A stretch of DNA of 64,000 bases, taken from contig NZ_BLWI01000019.1 in NCBI RefSeq assembly GCF_013282155.1, positions 1-64,000 on the forward strand. The letters run 5' to 3'. The notes below the pieces were generated by a model. It worked only from the letters and a program-made list of their open reading frames with translations, did no database searches and was not told the origin of the DNA. This DNA comes from Sulfitobacter sp. HGT1. Its GTDB lineage: Bacteria; Pseudomonadota; Alphaproteobacteria; Rhodobacterales; Rhodobacteraceae. Positions 25,038-33,963 of this stretch are shown piece by piece (within the stretch, counting starts at the first letter, position 1; each line of letters starts with the position of its first letter). A program made the position numbers and the translations under genes.

Positions 25038-26837
25038 ATGACACCACTTTCACACATCCGCAATTTCTCCATCGTCGCCCATATCGACCATGGTAAATCC
25101 ACGCTCGCTGATCGCCTCATCCAAGAGACGAACACAGTCGCCTTGCGCGATATGAAAGAGCAAATGCTAGACAGCATGGACATCGAACGCGAACGGGGCA
25201 TCACGATCAAGGCCCAGACCGTGCGGATCGATTATACCGCGCTTAACGGCGAGAATTACGTTCTCAACCTGATCGACACCCCCGGTCACGTCGACTTTGC
25301 CTATGAGGTGTCGCGGTCCATGCGCGCCGTTGAAGGGTCTTTGCTGGTTGTGGACAGCACCCAGGGCGTCGAAGCGCAGACATTGGCCAACGTGTATCAC
25401 GCGCTGGATGCGGATCACGAGATCGTGCCGGTCCTGAACAAGATCGACCTGCCCGCCACCGATTGCGACCGTGTGGCCGAACAGATCGAAGACGTGATCG
25501 GCATCGATGCCTCAGAGGCGATCCGCGTGTCGGCCAAGACCGGTGTCGGCATTGTCGAAACCCTCGAGGCCGTCGTGCACCGTCTGCCTGCCCCCAAGGG
25601 TACGCTGGACGCGCCGCTGAAAGCGATGCTGGTTGATTCGTGGTACGACAGCTATCTGGGCGTGATCGTTCTGGTGCGCATCATGGATGGTCAGCTGAAA
25701 AAGGGCGACCGCATCCGCATGATGCAGAACGGGTCTGTGCACCACGTTGACCGCATCGGCGTCTTCCGCCCCGCGATGACCGAAATTGACGTGCTGGGAC
25801 CGGGCGATATCGGCTTTCTCACCGCGTCGATCAAACAGGTCCGCGACACCCGCGTCGGTGATACCATCACCCACGAGAAAAAAGGCTGTGACAAGGCATT
25901 GCCGGGCTTCAAGCCTGCGCAGCCTGTGGTGTTCTGTGGCCTGTTCCCCGTGGACGCTGCCGAATTCGAAGACCTGCGTGACAGCATCGAAAAACTGGCG
26001 CTGAATGACGCGTCTTTCAGCTTCGAGATGGAAACCTCGGCCGCACTTGGTTTCGGCTTCCGCTGCGGGTTCTTGGGCCTGCTGCACCTCGAGGTGATCC
26101 GCGACCGGATCGAACGCGAATATGACATCGACCTGATCACCACCGCCCCGTCGGTTATTTACGACATCCACATGAAAGACGGCACCGTCACGCAGTTGCA
26201 CAACCCTGCCGACATGGTCGATCTGACATTCGTGGACCACATCGAAGAGCCGCGCATCAAGGCGACGATCCTTGTGCCCGATGACTATCTGGGCGACGTT
26301 CTCAAGCTGTGCCAGGACCGTCGTGGCATCCAGATGGACCTGACCTATGCGGGCAGCCGCGCGATGGTGGTCTATGACCTGCCGCTGAACGAAGTGGTCT
26401 TCGACTTTTACGACCGTCTGAAATCGGTGACCAAGGGCTATGCGTCCTTTGACTATCAGATGATTGGCTACCGTCAGGACAATCTGGTGAAAATGTCGAT
26501 CCTTGTGAACGACGAACCTGTGGATGCCCTGTCAACCATGGTCCACCGCGACCGCGCCGAGATGCGCGGCCGTGCGATGGTCGAAAAGCTCAAGGACCTG
26601 ATCCCGCGCCACATGTTCAAGATCCCGATCCAAGCGGCCATCGGCGGCAAGGTCATCGCCCGCGAGACACTGTCAGCGATGCGCAAGGACGTGACGGCGA
26701 AGTGTTATGGCGGCGACGCCTCGCGCAAGCGCAAGCTGCTGGACAAGCAGAAGGCCGGTAAGAAGAAGATGCGCCAGTTCGGTAAGGTGGATATCCCGCA
26801 GGAAGCTTTCATCAGCGCACTGAAAATGGACGGGTAA
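25038..26837 (+). CDS. lepA: Elongation factor 4 (LepA), ribosomal back-translocase GTPase
   Basis: A 599-residue translational GTPase. GTP-binding motifs are visible: G1 [10 protein letters not shown]2 GITIK, G3 DTPGHVDF, G4 NKIDLP. The unique C-terminal domain ends with [19 protein letters not shown], the LepA hallmark. I use ATG 25038 ([19 protein letters not shown]) because this is where the family begins; the frame extends 43 codons further upstream with no family similarity. Length is normal. A very strong hairpin begins 5 nt after the stop. Confidence 0.97.
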   Translation: MTPLSHIRNFSIVAHIDHGKSTLADRLIQETNTVALRDMKEQMLDSMDIERERGITIKAQTVRIDYTALNGENYVLNLIDTPGHVDFAYEVSRSMRAVEGSLLVVDSTQGVEAQTLANVYHALDADHEIVPVLNKIDLPATDCDRVAEQIEDVIGIDASEAIRVSAKTGVGIVETLEAVVHRLPAPKGTLDAPLKAMLVDSWYDSYLGVIVLVRIMDGQLKKGDRIRMMQNGSVHHVDRIGVFRPAMTEIDVLGPGDIGFLTASIKQVRDTRVGDTITHEKKGCDKALPGFKPAQPVVFCGLFPVDAAEFEDLRDSIEKLALNDASFSFEMETSAALGFGFRCGFLGLLHLEVIRDRIEREYDIDLITTAPSVIYDIHMKDGTVTQLHNPADMVDLTFVDHIEEPRIKATILVPDDYLGDVLKLCQDRRGIQMDLTYAGSRAMVVYDLPLNEVVFDFYDRLKSVTKGYASFDYQMIGYRQDNLVKMSILVNDEPVDALSTMVHRDRAEMRGRAMVEKLKDLIPRHMFKIPIQAAIGGKVIARETLSAMRKDVTAKCYGGDASRKRKLLDKQKAGKKKMRQFGKVDIPQEAFISALKMDG

Positions 26838-26841
26838 AAAG

Positions 26842-26880
26842 CACTTAAGGTCAGCAGCTTTTAGCTGCTGACCTTAAGTG
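26842..26880. repeat. Perfect 18-bp inverted repeat after lepA (hairpin 1)
   Basis: CACTTAAGGTCAGCAGCT (26842-26859) is followed by a 3-nt TTT loop and its exact complement (26863-26880). It lies 5 nt past the lepA stop. As RNA it would be very stable. No T-run follows on the plus strand, so a plain intrinsic terminator is uncertain. It is followed by hairpin 2 after 3 nt. Confidence 0.9.
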
Positions 26881-26883
26881 ACG

Positions 26884-26920
26884 GTGGGAACGCGTATTGC
26901 AAAGCAATGCGCGTTCCCAC
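26884..26920. repeat. 17-bp near-perfect inverted repeat (hairpin 2)
   Basis: GTGGGAACGCGTATTGC (26884-26900), loop AAA, then GCAATGCGCGTTCCCAC (26904-26920). All positions pair except one G-T wobble. The sequence is unrelated to hairpin 1. The pair sits between lepA and the converging HEPN-like gene, so both may end transcription. Confidence 0.9.
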
Positions 26921-26936
26921 TGGGTGCGGGTGGCCT

Positions 26937-27508
26937 CTAATGCGGACTCGAGACCACGGGAACAATGTGGCGATGGACTGTGATCGGTAACCTGTTTTCA
27001 ATCTTTCCAATCATACCTAGTAAGATCAAATAAATCCGGTCTGCGTCTAATACTGCTTCGCTTACAACTTCTTTGGTTATCGCTTCTCTATTTTTCGTAT
27101 AGTTTGGTTCATTCTTACTTCCTGTGTTCCTTGGGTAGTCAACACGCAGAAAATCACCTTTGCTGCAAAAAAAAACGCACCGTGGACAGCGATGTGACGG
27201 TTCGATGTAAATCTTGTGAGCCAGTCACAGAGAACTAACAGATCTTTATTGAACCCGAATTCAACCGCCGCGTTGGCAGACGACCTAAGTTTCTTTATTA
27301 GATCTTTGGTGGGAAGTTTTCGGATTCTGCTATAATGAGTATACCAGTCATCCTCTGATGATAACTCTCCTTTCAAGCAAACTACCAAAGCGGCGGTTAC
27401 CAATTCGATATGGGCGCAAGTTTGCAGGTAGGTGCCTAAGTCATAGAGAAACTCCTTGGGGAGGATGCCCTCAACGTGTAATTTGGAACGTTTGTTGATA
27501 TCGGTCAT
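26937..27508 (-). pseudogene. HEPN-like protein gene, frameshifted at a T9 tract
   Basis: The intact reading frame 27508-27077 gives 143 residues starting MTDINKRSKLHVEG. Residues 104-109 read RHIAVH followed by G, the R-x4-H pattern of HEPN RNases, within a mostly helical protein. On the coding strand a run of nine T (27175-27167) follows. In the annotated frame the tail after it (AAKVIFCVLTTQG...) is short and odd. Reading one base back, the frame continues for 76 more residues (CSKGDFLRVDYPRN to VVSSPH) to TAG at 26937, with protein-like content such as REAITKEVVSEAVLDADRIY. The full protein would be about 190 residues. A missing T, phase variation or programmed -1 shift are possible. The gene is AT-rich, so probably acquired. 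HEPN assignment is from the motif only. Confidence 0.6.
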
Positions 27509-27569
27509 GATTGCGATGCTAATTTAACATTTAGTTGGCGGCGATAGTGATCTTACAGTCGGAGTGAAT

Positions 27570-27590
27570 AGCGTGGGTGAAACCCACGCT
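27570..27590. repeat. REP-like palindrome downstream of the RAYT gene (copy 1)
   Basis: AGCGTGGGT-GAA-ACCCACGCT, a 9-bp perfect stem. Its core GTGGGTGAAACCCAC is the reverse complement of the core in the copy at 27614-27630, so the two form an inverted REP pair. Confidence 0.75.
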
Positions 27591-27613
27591 TAACCCCCTC
27601 AACCATGCGCAAC

Positions 27614-27630
27614 GGTGGGTTTCACCCACC
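27614..27630. repeat. REP-like palindrome overlapping the RAYT stop codon (copy 2)
   Basis: GGTGGGT-TTC-ACCCACC, a 7-bp perfect stem. The TGA stop of the RAYT gene (minus strand, 27624-27622) lies inside it. It is in opposite orientation to the copy at 27570-27590. Confidence 0.75.
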
Positions 27631-28131
27631 CAAAGCCACAAATTCCCCACGCCGGATCGCCCGATGGACCGATGAATGTGGCCACGCGTCGGGGCGCTCG
27701 ACAAACCCATGTTTGACGGGGTTCCAATGGCAATACCCCACGTGGGCTGCAAAATCTGCTTCGTCCCGGATGAAATGCTCCCAAAACCGCCGCTGCCAAA
27801 TACCTGCTTCACCTTTGCGGCGTTTGCTCGGGCTTTGCGGTAGGGTGGGGTTGAACCCCACCCTACGCACCTCGCGGGTGAATCGCGATTTGATGGCACC
27901 CCACCGGACCGAGAAATCCGCATCACCGCACGGCAGCGTCCATACCGTGTGCAGATGGTCCGGCAGCACCACAAATGCGTCGATCTGAAAGGGGCGTTCG
28001 GCCATCGTGAACCGCACGGCCCTGCGCAGCGCGGACACCTCGCGCAGCAGCAGGTCAGACGCTCGGTCAGCTAGACAGACGGTGAAAAAATAGGTGCCTC
28101 CGGGCACATGGATGCGGCGGTATGCGCTCAT
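27622..28131 (-). mobile_element. REP-associated tyrosine transposase (RAYT, TnpA-REP, IS200-like Y1 fold)
   Basis: A 169-residue protein. The Y1 transposase HUH motif is HLH (H59, H61) in LPDHLHTVW, and the likely catalytic Tyr is Y133 in GYCHWNPVKHG, the RAYT hallmark. Other family parts are YRRIHVPGGTYFFTVCL and GIWQRRFWEHFIRD. The start is ATG 28131 (MSAYRR); an in-frame TTG lies ten codons upstream. Single-copy RAYTs process REP palindromes rather than moving themselves. Two REP-like palindromes follow its 3' end and one lies inside the gene (27840-27866), translated as part of VGFNPTLPQ. The gene is divergent from the PhnA-like gene. Confidence 0.9.
27840..27866. repeat. REP-like palindrome inside the RAYT coding sequence
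   Basis: GTAGGGTGGGGTT-G-AACCCCACCCTAC, a perfect 13-bp inverted repeat around a single base. It is read in frame by the RAYT gene near residues 89-97. Confidence 0.85.
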
Positions 28132-28201
28132 GGTTTCAGGCTCTATGATTTTGGTTAACAACCCATTGCGCCCCGCACAGCGCCGCCCTAAACCTCACCC
28201 C

Positions 28202-28699
28202 ATGACATGCCCCCTTTGCACAGCAGATGCCCCGCTCGTTTCCGTCCCCGTCACTGGCGGCCCCGCTGACGCGAGCGTCGATATTTGCGGCCTCTGCGCT
28301 GATCCGCAAACGCCTGCCGATCACTTCCGTCCCCTCGCGTCGACGATGTGGACCGAGGATGCAGCGCTTCAGGTCTATGCGGCGCGGACGCTCAAGCGGC
28401 TGGATACCGATTGGTCGCGCGATCTGCTGGAGCAGTTGTATCTGGATGACGAAACCCAGATCTGGGCCGATAACGTGGCCGCCCCGACGGATCACAAAGA
28501 CAGCAACGGGGTGCCGCTAAGCCAGGGCGATACGGTCGTGTTGATCAAGGATCTGCCCGTCAAAGGCGGCGGTTTTACGGCCAAGCGTGGCACGGCGGTG
28601 CACCGCATTTCACTGGTGCAGGACAACCCGGCCCATATCGAAGGGCGCGTCGAGGGCCAGCGGATCGTGATCCTGACCGAGTTCGTCAAAAAGCGTTAG
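28202..28699 (+). CDS. PhnA domain-containing protein
   Basis: A 165-residue protein. The N terminus MTCPLCTADAPLV and a later ICGLCADP give two CxxC pairs, a likely small zinc-binding part. The C-terminal PhnA domain is clear: DSNGVPLSQGDTVVLIKDLP followed by RGTAVHRISL and the ending IVILTEFVKKR. The name comes from the phosphonate locus of E. coli, but PhnA proteins are not established as phosphonate enzymes. I use ATG 28202; the upstream frame extends back through the RAYT gene. Its TAG overlaps the stop of the convergent methyltransferase gene within TTAG. Confidence 0.88.
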   Translation: MTCPLCTADAPLVSVPVTGGPADASVDICGLCADPQTPADHFRPLASTMWTEDAALQVYAARTLKRLDTDWSRDLLEQLYLDDETQIWADNVAAPTDHKDSNGVPLSQGDTVVLIKDLPVKGGGFTAKRGTAVHRISLVQDNPAHIEGRVEGQRIVILTEFVKKR

Positions 28700-29172
28700 G
28701 CGCGGTAAAACAGATAGCGCTTGGCATCGACGCTGTCGGGGCCTTTGATCGGGTCAAAGCCTTCCATCGGATCTTGGGAAATGATCAACCCGCCGGGTGC
28801 CATCAGGGGGGCGATATGTTGGCTCATTTTTGTGCTTAGTGCTGTGTCATGGTCTGCGACGCCGATGCCCAGCTCATAATGGACAAGGGCAAGCCGGACC
28901 CCTGCGCGCGCCAGTTGTTGCAGCATTTCAGCTGCGTCGCCTTGCAGAAAATCGCTGCGGGGGGGCACGCAGGACGGATGGGCATTCATTTCGCGGTCGA
29001 TGACCCAGATGCGGCGATCCGGCAGTTGTTGGCGTAGGTGGTCAAAGGTGCGCCCGTTGCCCAAGCCCAGTTCCAGCACGTCGCCTTTGATGTCCGCAAT
29101 CTGGTTTGCGGCCCAGTTTAATCCATCGATTTGCGCGCTCAGCCGGCGGCGCATTGATTCAAGTCTGCTCAT
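28696..29172 (-). CDS. Class I SAM-dependent methyltransferase-like protein (glycan operon)
   Basis: A 158-residue protein with a Rossmann-type SAM-binding motif DVLELGLGNGRTFDHLR (about residues 31-47). Later parts are WVIDREMNAHPS (acidic residue after strand 2) and a C-terminal KRYLFYRA. It is shorter than most methyltransferases. A paralogue at 44937-45425 has the same MSRL start, ELGLGNGRTF motif and a similar end, so this is a distinct small family. The start is ATG 29172, 14 bases inside the deacetylase gene. It closes the seven-gene glycan operon. A methyl acceptor on the glycan is a guess; SAM binding is the only visible function. Confidence 0.82.
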   Translation of the reverse strand: MSRLESMRRRLSAQIDGLNWAANQIADIKGDVLELGLGNGRTFDHLRQQLPDRRIWVIDREMNAHPSCVPPRSDFLQGDAAEMLQQLARAGVRLALVHYELGIGVADHDTALSTKMSQHIAPLMAPGGLIISQDPMEGFDPIKGPDSVDAKRYLFYRA

Positions 29173-29932
29173 GCGGTGTGTCCTTTTCGGGTCTGGAAAG
29201 GTCGGCGGGCGTGGCACCCCCGTCCAACAGCGTGGTAAGGCAGCTTTGACTGAAATCCCAGATATCTTCGTCATGCACCAGATGGTGGGTCAGAAAACCC
29301 ATGGGTTCGGTCGCATCGGTGATGCCCTGCCTGCGGTCTTGCAGCAGTTTCACCATATGCGCGACCAGTTCATCCGTGGGCGCAAGCCCGCGAGTGCCAC
29401 GCCAGAAAATCGGGTCGATATGGGTATTGATCTGCGCAAGTCCGGGTGCGGCCCATGTGTTCTTGCGCGGCAGGTATGTCGACACCCCGACATAGCCCAA
29501 GGCCGCAAGATCGGGCAGCAGCGCGCTGTCCAACCGGTTCCACGGCGGCACAAAGATCGGCAGGAAGTGATCTGCAAACAGCAGTTTCATCCGGTCAATG
29601 GCACGGCCCGCATCGCCAAGCGCTGCCTCGCGGGGGTGGCCGAATTCGGCTTTCTTGTGCCCCTCGGGGGCGTGGCTGACATGTTGCCATCCATGAACGA
29701 GCGGGATCACCTGATCCTGATCCGCACAGAACTTTGCCAATGACGGCTGCGCCAGCTTCGGAATAACGGCGGCATGGACGGGCAGGCCCAGCGTGTTTGC
29801 CAGCGCCGTCAGGCGGTCCAGCGCTGGCGTGGGTTCCACCGCGTCATCATCGCGCCACCAGATCGGCAGGGGGCGCTGCTCTGCGCGCCAGAGGGCCAGT
29901 TCCGAATTCAGGGGGGACCAATCTGTTTTCAT
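29159..29932 (-). CDS. Polysaccharide deacetylase family protein
   Basis: A 257-residue protein with the NodB-like deacetylase fold. WWRDDDAVEPTPALDRL places an Asp pair at the metal-site position, LVHGWQHVSH holds the His-rich metal motif, FVPPWNRLD a family loop, and GFLTHHLVHD the late His. There is no signal peptide, so the substrate is probably cytoplasmic or lipid-linked at the membrane. It overlaps the preceding glycosyltransferase gene by 4 nt. Removal of acetyl groups from a sugar chain made by this operon is likely, but the sugar is unknown. Confidence 0.86.
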   Translation of the reverse strand: MKTDWSPLNSELALWRAEQRPLPIWWRDDDAVEPTPALDRLTALANTLGLPVHAAVIPKLAQPSLAKFCADQDQVIPLVHGWQHVSHAPEGHKKAEFGHPREAALGDAGRAIDRMKLLFADHFLPIFVPPWNRLDSALLPDLAALGYVGVSTYLPRKNTWAAPGLAQINTHIDPIFWRGTRGLAPTDELVAHMVKLLQDRRQGITDATEPMGFLTHHLVHDEDIWDFSQSCLTTLLDGGATPADLSRPEKDTPHEQT

Positions 29933-31071
29933 CGCTGTTCCCCGCGCATTGCTAGCGTGATGCGCACAGTTTCGACGGCCCCGTCAAAACCGTCGATGCG
30001 CGGGGCCCGTCGGGGGGCATCCAGCACCGCTGTCACGGCCCCCAGCAGGGTTTCCGCCGACAGGTTGGAATTGCGCAGAACGCCGATGCCGTCCAGTTGC
30101 GCCAAAGCGTCGGCGCGCAGGCCTTGTTCGACTTCGCTGCCTGCATCAAAGGGGATGAACACCGCCGCTGCACCGCTTTGCAGGATATCCAATGCGGTGT
30201 TGTAGCCACATAAGGACACCGACGCTGCGGCATGATACAGCATCTGCCGGAATTCAGGGCGTGCGGGTTCGATGATCACATTTGCAGGCGCGTCCCGCAT
30301 CAAATCACCGCTGCGCTTTGCGGCGTCTTGCCCGCCCAGCAACAGCCGCCACTGCCGCTGATCGGGATCCAGTCTGGCGGCAGCAAGGGCCGCGTCAAAC
30401 ACATGTTGACCAACGTCACCACCGCCCGCGCTTACGATGATCTCTCCCGCGCCCAGCCCGTCCGGATGGGCCGCAGCGGGCGGGGGGGCGACATATCCGG
30501 TATAGCGCAGCTTGGCCTCCAAGGCATCCGACACGGGCCAGCTAAGCGACAGCGGCGCAACCTCGGCATCGGAATGCACCAGCACAGCGTCATAGAATTG
30601 TGCGACCAGATCATCGGCAAGGGCGGCTTTGGCAGGTTTTGACGGCGGGGCAAGGATATCGCGCACCGACGCGCAGATCAGCGGTGGGTGGGGTAGGGCC
30701 TTTGCGGCGTCCAGCAGGGCAGTAAACTCTGCCCCAAGGATACGTCTGCCAAAGGGAAACAGTTCGGTTATCAAAACATCGGGCTGGTACGACTGAACGG
30801 TCGCGGTCAGCATCTTGATGCGGGCGTCAAACAGGGCTGGTTCGGCCTCGGCTCCATCGCCATCCAGCAGCCGTGCGAAATTCACCCCGTCAGACCGGAG
30901 CGGCGGGAGCTGGACCATCTTGATCCCGTCACTGGTCAACTGGGATGCGGCCATGCCGCCGGTGACAACGACCGTATCATGCCCTGCGCTTTGGTAGGCG
31001 CGCGCCAGCGTCAGGGCGCGGGCCAGATGGCCGGTCCCCAGCAGATGCGTGACGATGATGCAAACTTTCAT
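29929..31071 (-). CDS. MurG-like glycosyltransferase (GT-B, family 28-like)
   Basis: A 380-residue GT-B protein. It opens MKVCIIVTHLLGTGHLARALTLARAYQ, with the GxGHxxR loop of family 28-like transferases. The C-terminal donor site includes GEIIVSAGGGDVGQ and AASVSLCGYNTALDILQSGAAAV, a typical nucleotide-sugar pocket. The start is ATG 31071, coupled by ATGA overlap to the phosphatase gene; the upstream frame is poor. It is the second MurG-like protein of the operon, together with the one at 33960-35165. Donor and acceptor are not known. Confidence 0.86.
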   Translation of the reverse strand: MKVCIIVTHLLGTGHLARALTLARAYQSAGHDTVVVTGGMAASQLTSDGIKMVQLPPLRSDGVNFARLLDGDGAEAEPALFDARIKMLTATVQSYQPDVLITELFPFGRRILGAEFTALLDAAKALPHPPLICASVRDILAPPSKPAKAALADDLVAQFYDAVLVHSDAEVAPLSLSWPVSDALEAKLRYTGYVAPPPAAAHPDGLGAGEIIVSAGGGDVGQHVFDAALAAARLDPDQRQWRLLLGGQDAAKRSGDLMRDAPANVIIEPARPEFRQMLYHAAASVSLCGYNTALDILQSGAAAVFIPFDAGSEVEQGLRADALAQLDGIGVLRNSNLSAETLLGAVTAVLDAPRRAPRIDGFDGAVETVRITLAMRGEQR

Positions 31072-31649
31072 AGGCGGTGGTCCAGTCGGATTTGGTCGGG
31101 GGATGCCTGCCATCCGGTTGGGTAAATCTCTATCAGATATAGGCGGTTCCGTTTGACCTGAAAGGGGGGATCGCCCTTGAAATCCCAGCCCAAGGCATGG
31201 GCCAGCAGAACCCGCATGACCCCGATATGGCACACAGCGACGGTATTGCGGGTCAATCCGTTGGCCCAAGGCACCAGCCGGGACCGCAGATGTGCGGGGC
31301 TTTCGCCGCCGGGGGGCGTGTAATCCCAGCCCCAATATTCAATGTCGCGAAACCCGCTGGACGGATCCGCTTTCAGGTCAATGCCACGCAGGCCTTCCCA
31401 TGCGCCCCAGTCCATCTCCATCAAGGCGGGGCTGGTCTGCGGCGGTCTGCCTGCGACCAGTTCGGCGGTTTGCACTGCACGGGCCAGCGGGCTTGAAACC
31501 AGATCGGCACTGTCCCACGGCGCGGGCAGGGACAGACCGGCAAGCTGCGCGCGGGCATCGTCGTCCAGCGGAATATCGGTGCGCCCCTGAATGCGGCCTG
31601 CGCGGTTCCAGTGGGTGTGGCCGTGGCGCAAAAGGGCAAGCTGGATCAT
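31068..31649 (-). CDS. Histidine phosphatase family protein
   Basis: A 193-residue phosphoglycerate mutase-like protein. The phosphoacceptor motif is LLRHGHTHWNRAGRIQGRTD (RHG at residues 8-10). The second catalytic His is in VAVCHIGVMR. Conserved SSPLARAVQTAEL is also present. It overlaps both neighbours by 4 nt. In this operon it may act on a sugar phosphate or a nucleotide-sugar precursor, but histidine phosphatases are broad and no substrate can be assigned. Confidence 0.9.
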   Translation of the reverse strand: MIQLALLRHGHTHWNRAGRIQGRTDIPLDDDARAQLAGLSLPAPWDSADLVSSPLARAVQTAELVAGRPPQTSPALMEMDWGAWEGLRGIDLKADPSSGFRDIEYWGWDYTPPGGESPAHLRSRLVPWANGLTRNTVAVCHIGVMRVLLAHALGWDFKGDPPFQVKRNRLYLIEIYPTGWQASPDQIRLDHRL

Positions 31650-32722
31650 CGGTGAACTCCGCAGGTCGCAAGGGCGGCAAACAAGGTCTCAGCGGCGGCG
31701 GGCAGCAGGTGGTGCGCTGCCACATGGGCTTGGGCCTGCGTGCCAAGACGTTGCCGAAGCGCAGGATCGGACAGCAACCCTTGCAGCCGCGCGGCGAGCG
31801 GGGCGATGCCGTCCTCGGGCTTGGGGTAATCACCGGGGGCCAGCACATCGCGCACACCGGGTCTGTCCTGCGCCACCACGGGCAAGCCGGCGGCCTGCGC
31901 CTCAAGATAGGCAAGGCCAAAAGCCTCGTTCACCCCCGGCCAGAACAACAGCGACGAGGTGCGATAGACGCCTTCCAAGGCGACTGCATCCAGCTGGCCC
32001 AGAAACTGCACCGCCGGCCCGAACGGTGCCATCAGGCGTTCAACCTTGGCGCGCGCCCGCCCGTCCCCTGCAATGCGCAGCGACCAGCCATCGTTTGGCA
32101 ACTGCGCCAATGTGTCGGCGATGATCTGATACGAGGCCAGCTTGTCCCCCTCGCGCATCATCCCAACGGCCAGCATTGGGCCAACCGGCGCAACCGCCGT
32201 GTCGACGCTGTCGCGCAACAGAAAGGGCGGCAGGTGGATCAACCGCTGGCGTCCGGCGCGGTCCCGATGCAGCGTTTCGGCATCGCGGTGGGTGAAATAA
32301 AAGATGACATCCGCAGCATCGCTGGCAGCTTCGGCCGCTTGGGCGAAGGCGGCCCAAGAGCCTGACAGACGTTTGCGGGCGCGTGTCGCCTCGATCAGCA
32401 GATAGGGAATGCCCAAGGCCCGCGCGACCGAGGGGCCGATCAGATCGGGGGCCTTGTAGTAGTTGTGGTAGGTGACCCAAGCCCGCCAGCCTTCGGTCTG
32501 GCCCAACACCGTCAGGCGGGCGATTTCTGCTTGCGCTTGTGCCAACAGATCGCGTTGCAGGGCCGCATCGCCCGCGCCGTCACGGGACCGCAACGTACTG
32601 GCCATTGTCACTGTCGCCCCGCCATATTCAAACGCCGCAATCAGGGCGCGTGCCATTGCACGGTCCCCCGACGGGTTCGGATGATCGGGGGCCTTTAGCG
32701 GGGCATAGAACGCAAGGCGCAT
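31646..32722 (-). CDS. Glycosyltransferase family 4 protein
   Basis: A 358-residue GT-B transferase. The N terminus MRLAFYAPLKAPDHPNPSGDR is the usual acceptor-side opening. The C-terminal GT4 E-x7-E region reads FWPGVNEAFGLAYLEAQAAGLPVVAQD. It starts 1 base inside the upstream glycosyltransferase stop and its stop overlaps the phosphatase gene by 4 nt. It probably adds a sugar from a nucleotide donor, with retention, to the operon's glycan. Confidence 0.88.
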   Translation of the reverse strand: MRLAFYAPLKAPDHPNPSGDRAMARALIAAFEYGGATVTMASTLRSRDGAGDAALQRDLLAQAQAEIARLTVLGQTEGWRAWVTYHNYYKAPDLIGPSVARALGIPYLLIEATRARKRLSGSWAAFAQAAEAASDAADVIFYFTHRDAETLHRDRAGRQRLIHLPPFLLRDSVDTAVAPVGPMLAVGMMREGDKLASYQIIADTLAQLPNDGWSLRIAGDGRARAKVERLMAPFGPAVQFLGQLDAVALEGVYRTSSLLFWPGVNEAFGLAYLEAQAAGLPVVAQDRPGVRDVLAPGDYPKPEDGIAPLAARLQGLLSDPALRQRLGTQAQAHVAAHHLLPAAAETLFAALATCGVHR

Positions 32723-33963
32723 CAGGCCGTTAGGGCCAGCATCGCCCCAAGCCGCTGGTGAAGCTGGCGAATGCCGGGGGCCATGGTGAATTCGGCGTGC
32801 AGGCGCGTGTGCGCGGCCTCGGCCAGTCGGGGGCCAAGATCGGGATCGGCGGCGAAATCTTGCATCGCCCCGGCCAGCGCGGCGGGGGCATCGTCACTAA
32901 GAATGCCGCTGACGCCGCTGTCGATAAATTCGGGGATCGCGGATACAGGGGTGCTGAGGATCGGGAGCTTCTGGCTTGCGGCTTCCATCAAGACATTGGG
33001 CAAACCGTCGCGGTCGCCATCCTTGGCAATGCGCGACGGCAGAACGAAAAGATCGGCCTTGCGCATCTCGGCAATCACCTCGGGCTGGTCACAGGCACCG
33101 CGCCAGATAATGCGGTCGTTGATGCCGTGATCGCGGGCGCGTTTTTTCATCTCGTCCGACAGGGTGCCGCCGCCAATATGGGTCCAGTGCCAGTCCAGCG
33201 TCTTTGGCAGCAGCGCCAGCGCGTCGATCAGATTGTCAAAACCCTTTTTCTCGACCATGCGGCCAACAGACATCATCTGGAAGGGGGCGGCTGGGCTGCG
33301 CGTTGCGCGTATCGGTGCGTCAGGAAACCGCGACAGGTCGAGCCCGTGATAGACCAGATCGATCCGGCCGGGGTCAGCGGCCAGATCACGCAGATGTTTT
33401 GCGCCAAATTCGGTGCAGGTCGCCCCGAAAGCAGCCCCGTGCGTGGCGGGGTCCAGCTTTTCGCGCAATTCCCATTCCGGCGATGTCCAGATGTCCTTGG
33501 CGTGGGCCGAAAAGCCCCACGGGAGATCCCGCAGGATCGCCGCATAGCGCGCGACCGAGGACGGGGTATGCAGGAAATGCGCATAAATCCCGCGGGTGTC
33601 AGCGGGCAGTTCATGGGCCATCACGCAGGCCTGCCCGAAACGGCGGCGGCGGTTGGGAGTGTCATCGCGGGCCAGATCACGCTCGAATGCATCAAACGCT
33701 TGGGCATAGCCGGGCATGGATTGCGCGGCCTCGCGGGCTGCGGCAACGCGGGCCGGATCATCGCGCAGGTATTCGGGAAGATAGCGCACCTTTGCGCGCA
33801 GACGGTCATGCAGCGGGTGGGTTTTAACGTCGGTCGGGTGGCGCAATGACCAGATGTCAAAGCGCAAACCGGCCTCTTCAAGGGCGACAAGCTCTTGGGC
33901 GATAAACGTCTCGGACAGGCGCGGCCAGCCTTTGACGACAACCGCAAGAGGGGTCTGGGTCAT
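32722..33963 (-). CDS. Glycosyltransferase family 4 protein
   Basis: A 413-residue GT-B transferase that opens with MTQTPLAVVVKGWPRLSETFIAQELVALE, typical of surface-polysaccharide GT4 enzymes. The donor region includes MMSVGRMVEKKGFDNLIDAL, FVLPSRI and DGDRDGLPNVLMEAASQKLP (the E-x7-E area). Acceptor-side features are HAKDIW and YHGLDLSRF. It overlaps the upstream MurG-like gene by 4 nt and the downstream GT4 gene by 1 nt. Confidence 0.9.
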   Translation of the reverse strand: MTQTPLAVVVKGWPRLSETFIAQELVALEEAGLRFDIWSLRHPTDVKTHPLHDRLRAKVRYLPEYLRDDPARVAAAREAAQSMPGYAQAFDAFERDLARDDTPNRRRRFGQACVMAHELPADTRGIYAHFLHTPSSVARYAAILRDLPWGFSAHAKDIWTSPEWELREKLDPATHGAAFGATCTEFGAKHLRDLAADPGRIDLVYHGLDLSRFPDAPIRATRSPAAPFQMMSVGRMVEKKGFDNLIDALALLPKTLDWHWTHIGGGTLSDEMKKRARDHGINDRIIWRGACDQPEVIAEMRKADLFVLPSRIAKDGDRDGLPNVLMEAASQKLPILSTPVSAIPEFIDSGVSGILSDDAPAALAGAMQDFAADPDLGPRLAEAAHTRLHAEFTMAPGIRQLHQRLGAMLALTA

